Positions 6,422 through 9,648 of a stretch of 9,648 nt of DNA are shown here, one piece after another. The notes beneath the pieces were generated by a model that was not told the DNA's origin, did no database searches, and saw only the letters and a program-made list of their open reading frames with translations. Location: assembly GCA_947624425.1 (NCBI GenBank), contig CANQKG010000040.1, positions 1-9,648 on the forward strand. The letters are read 5' to 3'. Source of the DNA: an uncultured Clostridia bacterium. Its GTDB lineage: Bacteria > Bacillota > Clostridia > Oscillospirales > Ruminococcaceae. The stretch's first letter is position 1; the number at the start of each line of letters is the position of its first letter. The translations under genes and the position numbers were made by a program.

Positions 6422-6467
6422 CGGCAAGGCGATTACCCGCCGCAGCCGATGTCGGGAACCGCAAGAG
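6422..6467 (+). repeat. Dispersed repeat module M1, right copy
   Basis: This matches positions 1-46 at 45 of 46 bases in the same orientation. Similarity ends at 6467/46. The 43 bases between here and M2 have no counterpart at the left locus. Confidence 0.85.
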
Positions 6468-6510
6468 AGCAGGGACCGCGCTCATGTATTCTCCCAAAGC
6501 CAAACGCAAC

Positions 6511-6575
6511 TGTCAAAACCTCCCTTGTCAAAGGGAGGGGGACCGCGCACGGCGCGGTGGTGGGATTCAAAACCG
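6511..6575 (-). repeat. Structured repeat module M2, right copy, inverted
   Basis: This is the reverse complement of positions 54-118 with 62 of 65 bases identical. The three differences are confined to the triloop of the GC-rich hairpin. The orientation relative to M1 is opposite to that at the left locus. Read on the minus strand, it begins with GGTTTTGAATCCCACC, which resembles a tRNA T-loop plus 3' arm. The matching 5' arm is absent, so it is not a tRNA. Confidence 0.85.
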
Positions 6576-6650
6576 AAGTATTCTTTTTTTCCACACGGCA
6601 ACAAAAAGCACTTTGCTTTAATACCACTGACCAATATGGGTGTAGGCTAA

Positions 6651-6677
6651 AAAACCACCCGTTTAACGGGTGGTTTT
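6651..6677. terminator. Symmetric hairpin, possible bidirectional terminator or repeat end
   Basis: A perfect 11-bp stem (6651-6661 with 6667-6677), AAAACCACCCG with CGGGTGGTTTT, has a TTTAA loop. T runs follow the GC core on both strands (TTTT plus, TTTTTT minus), so it could terminate in either direction. It sits between the repeat cluster and the next structured stretch and could equally be the end of a mobile or repetitive element. Confidence 0.5.
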
Positions 6678-6719
6678 AGTTTGTCGAAAAAGTAATCAGT
6701 AACGGAAAATTGATAATCC

Positions 6720-6856
6720 GTCACGAAGGCCGTCCAGTTGCCGCCTTCCGTGACACCCCTAGAGAAAACCGGTGCAGGCGGTGTCAGAATTGGTGCTAAG
6801 CCAAACCGGTTTTCGATGAAAAGGGGGAACAACGTGGCGATAAAATCGACACGCTC
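6720..6856 (+). other. Densely structured stretch, possible non-coding RNA or element remnant
   Basis: In plus orientation I see a near-perfect stem GTCACGAAGGC/GCCTTCCGTGAC (6720-6730 with 6743-6754, one bulge). Next is CCCCT/AGGGG (6756-6760 with 6822-6826) enclosing a perfect 10-bp helix (6764-6773 with 6805-6814). A hairpin at 6833-6853 has two 4-bp stems around a G-A mismatch. The strong terminator at 6857-6884 follows at once. I could not identify a good promoter upstream or a match to a known RNA family. It may be a small RNA, an untranslated tail or a degenerate repeat. Confidence 0.4.
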
Positions 6857-6884
6857 ACCGGTATGCCGCGGCATACCGGTTTTT
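6857..6884 (+). terminator. Strong intrinsic terminator
   Basis: A perfect 10-bp stem (6857-6866 with 6871-6880), ACCGGTATGC with GCATACCGGT, has a CGCG loop and is followed by TTTTT (from 6880). The T tract is only on the plus side. It ends whatever plus-strand transcript crosses the region, either htrA read-through or a separate RNA, about 180 bases before the rpe promoter. Confidence 0.8.
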
Positions 6885-7063
6885 GCGTAGATTTATTTTG
6901 AAAGCGTCCGGCGTTTGCCGCGGCTCCCCTGTGAGCGTTTTCCGTTCGCTACCGCGCGTCGGATGCGGGCATTCTTTTTGGCGGCTGTCTGCCGCAAACC
7001 ATTCTATGCGGGGAAAATCGGTTTGGTGCGGCAGTTTTTTTCGGGCAAAAAGCCGCGTTTCCG

Positions 7064-7092
7064 TTGACGAATCGGGAAAAATGATGTAAACT
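7064..7092 (+). promoter_or_regulatory. rpe promoter
   Basis: TTGACG (7064-7069) and TAAACT (7087-7092) are separated by 17 bases. Transcription would start near 7099, giving a leader of about 30 nt with GGAGG (7119-7123) before the rpe ATG. Confidence 0.7.
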
Positions 7093-7129
7093 GTTACTGT
7101 TCGCCCATCGTTTTTTCCGGAGGTACGAC

Positions 7130-7777
7130 ATGGAAGTAAAAATTTCTCCCTCTCTGCTCGCCTGCGATTTTGCCCGTTTGGGTGAGGAGGCGGCACGGAT
7201 GACCGCTGCCGGAGCGGATATGCTCCATGTCGATGTGATGGACGGGCATTTTGTTCCCAATATTTCGATGGGACAACCGGTGCTGTCCTGCCTGCGCCGT
7301 GCGACCGACGCCATGCTGGACGTGCATCTGATGATCTCTCACCCGCTGCGGTATATTGCGGATTTTGCCCGTGCGGGCGCCGATCTGATCACCTTTCATT
7401 ACGAGGCGGAGGATGAGCCGCGTGAGGTGATCCGTGCGATCCGTGCCGCGGGAGTGCAGGCAGGCATTTCGATCAAGCCCAAAACCGATCCCGAGGTACT
7501 GCTGCCGATTCTGCCCGCTTGCGATCTGATCCTTGTTATGACGGTGGAGCCGGGCTTCGGCGGGCAGGGCTTTATGGCGGATATGCTGCCGAAGATCTCC
7601 TATCTCCGCGCCGCCGCCGGGCGGCAGGGACTTTCGCCGATGATCGAGGTGGACGGCGGGATCAATGCCGAAACCGGGCGCATGGCGGTAAATGCCGGCG
7701 CCGACGTGCTGGTCGCAGGAAGCTATCTCTTTAGCGCTGCCGATCTGCCGCAGGCAATGGCGGCGCTGCGGGGTTAA
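7130..7777 (+). CDS. rpe: Ribulose-phosphate 3-epimerase
   Basis: This 215-residue TIM-barrel enzyme interconverts D-ribulose 5-phosphate and D-xylulose 5-phosphate in the cytoplasmic pentose phosphate pathway. The metal and catalytic residues are all present: Ser8 in ISPSLL, His33 and Asp35 in LHVDVMDGHFVPN, His66 in DVHLM and Asp175 in EVDGGIN. The flexible loop signature MTVEPGFGGQ (137-146) and a phosphate-binding VAGS near the end also fit. Length is normal. The start has GGAGG 6 bases upstream. It has its own promoter and is not next to rsgA/prkC, where many Firmicutes carry it, at least on the visible side. Its stop codon overlaps that of the convergent mecA. Confidence 0.97.
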   Translation: MEVKISPSLLACDFARLGEEAARMTAAGADMLHVDVMDGHFVPNISMGQPVLSCLRRATDAMLDVHLMISHPLRYIADFARAGADLITFHYEAEDEPREVIRAIRAAGVQAGISIKPKTDPEVLLPILPACDLILVMTVEPGFGGQGFMADMLPKISYLRAAAGRQGLSPMIEVDGGINAETGRMAVNAGADVLVAGSYLFSAADLPQAMAALRG

Positions 7778-8340
7778 CCGAGACAGCGGTAGAGGGTCTC
7801 CAGCGCGTTTTCTTCGATCAGGCAGTCCCCGTGTTCCGCGCAGACGGCTGCTTTGATCTCACCGCAGCCGAGATAGGCTCCGTATTCCTTGCAGATCCGG
7901 ATCACCTTCCGCTCCAACCGGCGGTATACGCGGGGGACAAAGCGGTATTCGCTCCCCAGCCGGTAGAGGGCGCTTTGGTAGACGATATGGCGGCATCTTT
8001 GGTATACCGCGCCGATCGCGGCGGAGAGCTTGTCGATATCGGAAAAAGAAAAAACAAGCGGCAAAAACGGCTGTCCCGTTTCGCGGGTCTCGGTCACGGG
8101 CGGCAGATGAAAGTAAAGCAGGCAGTCCCCGTCTCCGTGGGGGAAGATTTCCACAAACACCTGCTCGGCAGTCAGCTGCCGGCGGGTCTGGGCGCTCATC
8201 ATCCCCAGCAGGCGGCAGAACAGCGGCGCGCTTTTTCGCCTTCCCAATGCGAGATCGTCCGCTTTCAGCCCCTGCGCCAGCAGGTCGCTTCGGCTGAGCG
8301 ATACCTTTATGGTCGTGTTGTCCACCCGTTCCATGGTCAT
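7774..8340 (-). CDS. mecA: MecA-family ClpC adaptor protein
   Basis: This 188-residue protein resembles MecA/YpbH adaptors that deliver substrates to ClpC(P). The N-terminal substrate-binding part begins MERVDNTTIKVSLSRSDL, matching the family opening. The C-terminal part, which contacts ClpC in MecA, has FSDIDKL (98-104), a QSALYRLGSEYRFV stretch and the ending IEENALETL. It is shorter than Bacillus subtilis MecA (about 218 residues), and the acidic linker between the two halves is nearly absent. The start is the first ATG (8340), with GGAGG (8349-8353) 8 bases upstream. A possible -10 TATAGT lies at 8373-8378 without a good -35. The gene is convergent with rpe (4-base overlap) and divergent from the phospho-sugar mutase. 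Confidence 0.88.
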   Translation of the reverse strand: MTMERVDNTTIKVSLSRSDLLAQGLKADDLALGRRKSAPLFCRLLGMMSAQTRRQLTAEQVFVEIFPHGDGDCLLYFHLPPVTETRETGQPFLPLVFSFSDIDKLSAAIGAVYQRCRHIVYQSALYRLGSEYRFVPRVYRRLERKVIRICKEYGAYLGCGEIKAAVCAEHGDCLIEENALETLYRCLG

Positions 8341-8456
8341 GGGAGACCCCTCCTTTGCACGGCTTCTTTTTTACTATATGTTTCCCAACCGTCTGCCGTG
8401 CCTTGATCGTAGTTACTTCTCTCTTGTGTTTTGCAGAAAGGCAGTGTGATATACAA

Positions 8457-9648
8457 ATGAATCCGTCCGAACAATACCGGTTATGGCGCAGCCAACCGCT
8501 GGAGGATCCCGATTTGATCGCCGAGCTGGAGGCGATCGAGGGAAAAGAAGAAGAAATAAACGACCGCTTTTACCGGGAGCTCACCTTCGGCACCGGCGGA
8601 CTGCGGGGGGTGATCGGCGCCGGCACCAACCGGATGAACATCTATACCGTCCGGAAGGCGACCCAGGGCTTTGCCGATTACCTCAATGCCCATTACCGCA
8701 CCGCCGCGGTGGCGATCAGCTTTGACAGTCGGATCAAGTCGGACGTGTTTGCAAAAGAGTCGGCGCAGGTATTGGCGGCGAATGGGATTTTGGTACACCT
8801 TTATCCCCAGCTGATGCCGACTCCCTGCCTTTCCTTTGCGGTGCGGGACCTCCGCTGTCAGGGCGGCATTATGATCACCGCCTCCCACAATCCTTCAAAA
8901 TACAACGGGTATAAAGCCTATGGCGAGGACGGCTGCCAGATGACCGAGGAAGCGGCCAATGAGGTGCTGGCGGCGATCGGGAAGATCGACCTGTTCACCG
9001 GCGTGAGGACCATGCCGTTTGACGAGGCGGTGCAGGCAGGGCGGATCCGGTATATTTCGGATATGGTGATCGCCCGGTACATGACCTATGTGAAGAACCA
9101 GACCCTGTTCCCGGACGTCTGCGAGAAGCAGAATTTCCGGGTGGTCTACACGCCGCTCAACGGCACCGGGAATAAGCCGGTGCGCTCCATCCTCAATATG
9201 ATCGGGATCGAAGACGTCATCGTGGTGAAAAGTCAGGAGCTGCCGGACGGCAACTTCCCGACCTGTCCTTATCCCAATCCCGAGATACGGGAGGCGCTCA
9301 CCGAGGGGCTGAAGCTCTGTGAGACGGCGCATCCCGATCTGCTGCTTGCCACCGATCCCGACTGCGACCGGGTGGGGATCGCCGTGCCGGACGAGAACTA
9401 CAACTATCAGCTCCTGACCGGTAACGAGGTGGGCGCGCTTTTGTTTGAGTATATCTGTCGGGAGCGGGTGCGGCGCGGCACCATGCCTCGCCATCCGGTG
9501 GCGGTCAAGACCATCGTGACCACCGATATCATCCGCCGGATCGCCGAGGATTACGGCGTGGAACTGCGGAACGTGCTGACCGGCTTCAAATATATCGGCG
9601 AGCAGATCGGGCTGCTGGAGGGCGAGAACGCGGAGCGGCGGTACATCT
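8457..9648 (+). CDS. pgcA: Phospho-sugar mutase (phosphoglucomutase/phosphomannomutase), 3' truncated by window
   Basis: The frame stays open from the ATG at 8457 to the window end (397 codons of an expected 560-580). It belongs to the alpha-D-phosphohexomutase superfamily, which moves phosphate between C1 and C6 of glucose (or mannose), linking glycolysis with UDP-glucose and cell-wall glycolipid or glycogen synthesis. Visible motifs are RFYRELTFGTGGLRG (38-51), the active loop TASHNPSKYNGYK with phosphoserine Ser143 (141-153), metal-binding DPDCDR (300-305) and GFKYIGEQIG near the cut. The sugar-binding FEESYG-type motif would lie just beyond. The long N-terminal stretch before GTGGLRG is typical of the PgcA type. 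No strong ribosome binding site precedes the ATG: AGAAAGG is about 15 bases away. Function as phosphoglucomutase is likelier than phosphomannomutase, but this is inference. Confidence 0.94.
   Translation, partial: MNPSEQYRLWRSQPLEDPDLIAELEAIEGKEEEINDRFYRELTFGTGGLRGVIGAGTNRMNIYTVRKATQGFADYLNAHYRTAAVAISFDSRIKSDVFAKESAQVLAANGILVHLYPQLMPTPCLSFAVRDLRCQGGIMITASHNPSKYNGYKAYGEDGCQMTEEAANEVLAAIGKIDLFTGVRTMPFDEAVQAGRIRYISDMVIARYMTYVKNQTLFPDVCEKQNFRVVYTPLNGTGNKPVRSILNMIGIEDVIVVKSQELPDGNFPTCPYPNPEIREALTEGLKLCETAHPDLLLATDPDCDRVGIAVPDENYNYQLLTGNEVGALLFEYICRERVRRGTMPRHPVAVKTIVTTDIIRRIAEDYGVELRNVLTGFKYIGEQIGLLEGENAERRYI

Larger units (their letters stand above)
6215..7129. other. 915-base intergenic region without a convincing gene
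   Basis: Between the htrA and rpe genes I find no ORF with family resemblance, good codon pattern and binding site. The left half (6258-6575) is a mosaic of repeat modules also found at the left end of the window. The middle (6651-6884) is a run of hairpins ending in a strong terminator. In 6885-7063 I see only a small GCGGC/GCCGC hairpin near 6981-6995 and no gene. The right end carries the rpe promoter and binding site. Confidence 0.7.

Noticed and set aside
6258..6679. Overlapping plus-strand ORFs in the repeat cluster
   Set aside because: They translate the repeat modules, begin without binding sites and show no domain-like pattern.
6647..6874. Minus-strand ORF of 75 codons over the structured stretch
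   Set aside because: Its start codon lies inside the terminator hairpin and it has no binding site. It could be a remnant of an element-encoded protein, but nothing supports a gene.
6720..6884. Cobalamin riboswitch, 4.5S RNA or group II intron domain V
   Set aside because: Isolated strings look similar, but the diagnostic cores are missing and no matching downstream gene is attached.
6855..7314. Minus-strand ORFs over the rpe leader and 5' end
   Set aside because: They are antisense to a certain gene and its promoter and match no family.
8403..8452. Promoter for the phospho-sugar mutase
   Set aside because: TTGTGT and TGATAT are 17 bases apart but would start transcription on the start codon. 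No better pair was found, so none is annotated.
8895..9494. Minus-strand ORFs (8481-8888 and 8895-9494) opposite the phospho-sugar mutase
   Set aside because: They are shadows of the open plus frame starting at 8457, which contains the full mutase motifs.

Overview
The window looks like a moderately GC-rich Clostridia chromosome, probably Oscillospiraceae/Ruminococcaceae-like. This is inferred from strong GGAGG ribosome binding sites, sigma-A-type promoters, a MecA adaptor, a TM1266-type hydrogenase regulator, and dispersed structured repeats in the intergenic DNA. It holds seven complete protein genes and one that runs off the right edge. No tRNA, rRNA, CRISPR array, phage gene or transposase gene was found.

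Layout. Positions 1-185 hold two repeat modules (called M1 and M2 here) and a hairpin. A short minus-strand gene (186-443) encodes a TM1266-type ACT-like putative regulator linked to [FeFe]-hydrogenase. It has its own strong promoter (578-606) and a leader of about 130 nt with a terminator and a competing 10-bp antiterminator helix, so it is a good candidate for a riboswitch or other attenuator. Next on the minus strand is a cytoplasmic GH13 neopullulanase/cyclomaltodextrinase-like enzyme (603-2453). It is divergent from a three-gene plus-strand operon (2635-6214): OmpR-family response regulator, sensor kinase and membrane-anchored HtrA protease with a PDZ domain. This is a plausible cell-envelope stress module in which the sensor pair may control the protease.

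Positions 6215-7129 (915 bases) contain no convincing gene. From left to right they hold a weak hairpin, two tandem partial repeat copies, a second M1, an M2 in reversed orientation, a symmetric hairpin at 6651-6677, a densely structured stretch (6720-6856) ending in a strong terminator (6857-6884), about 180 bases in which I see only a small hairpin, and the rpe promoter (7064-7092). Then come rpe (ribulose-phosphate 3-epimerase) and, convergent with it and sharing the bases TTAA at the stop codons, mecA. A phospho-sugar mutase, divergent from mecA, starts at 8457 and is cut by the window end.

Functionally this is mostly housekeeping: maltodextrin breakdown, glucose phosphate interconversion, pentose phosphate metabolism, ClpC adaptor proteolysis and envelope quality control. 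The least explained parts are the attenuated leader of the TM1266-like gene and the structured repeat cluster downstream of htrA.
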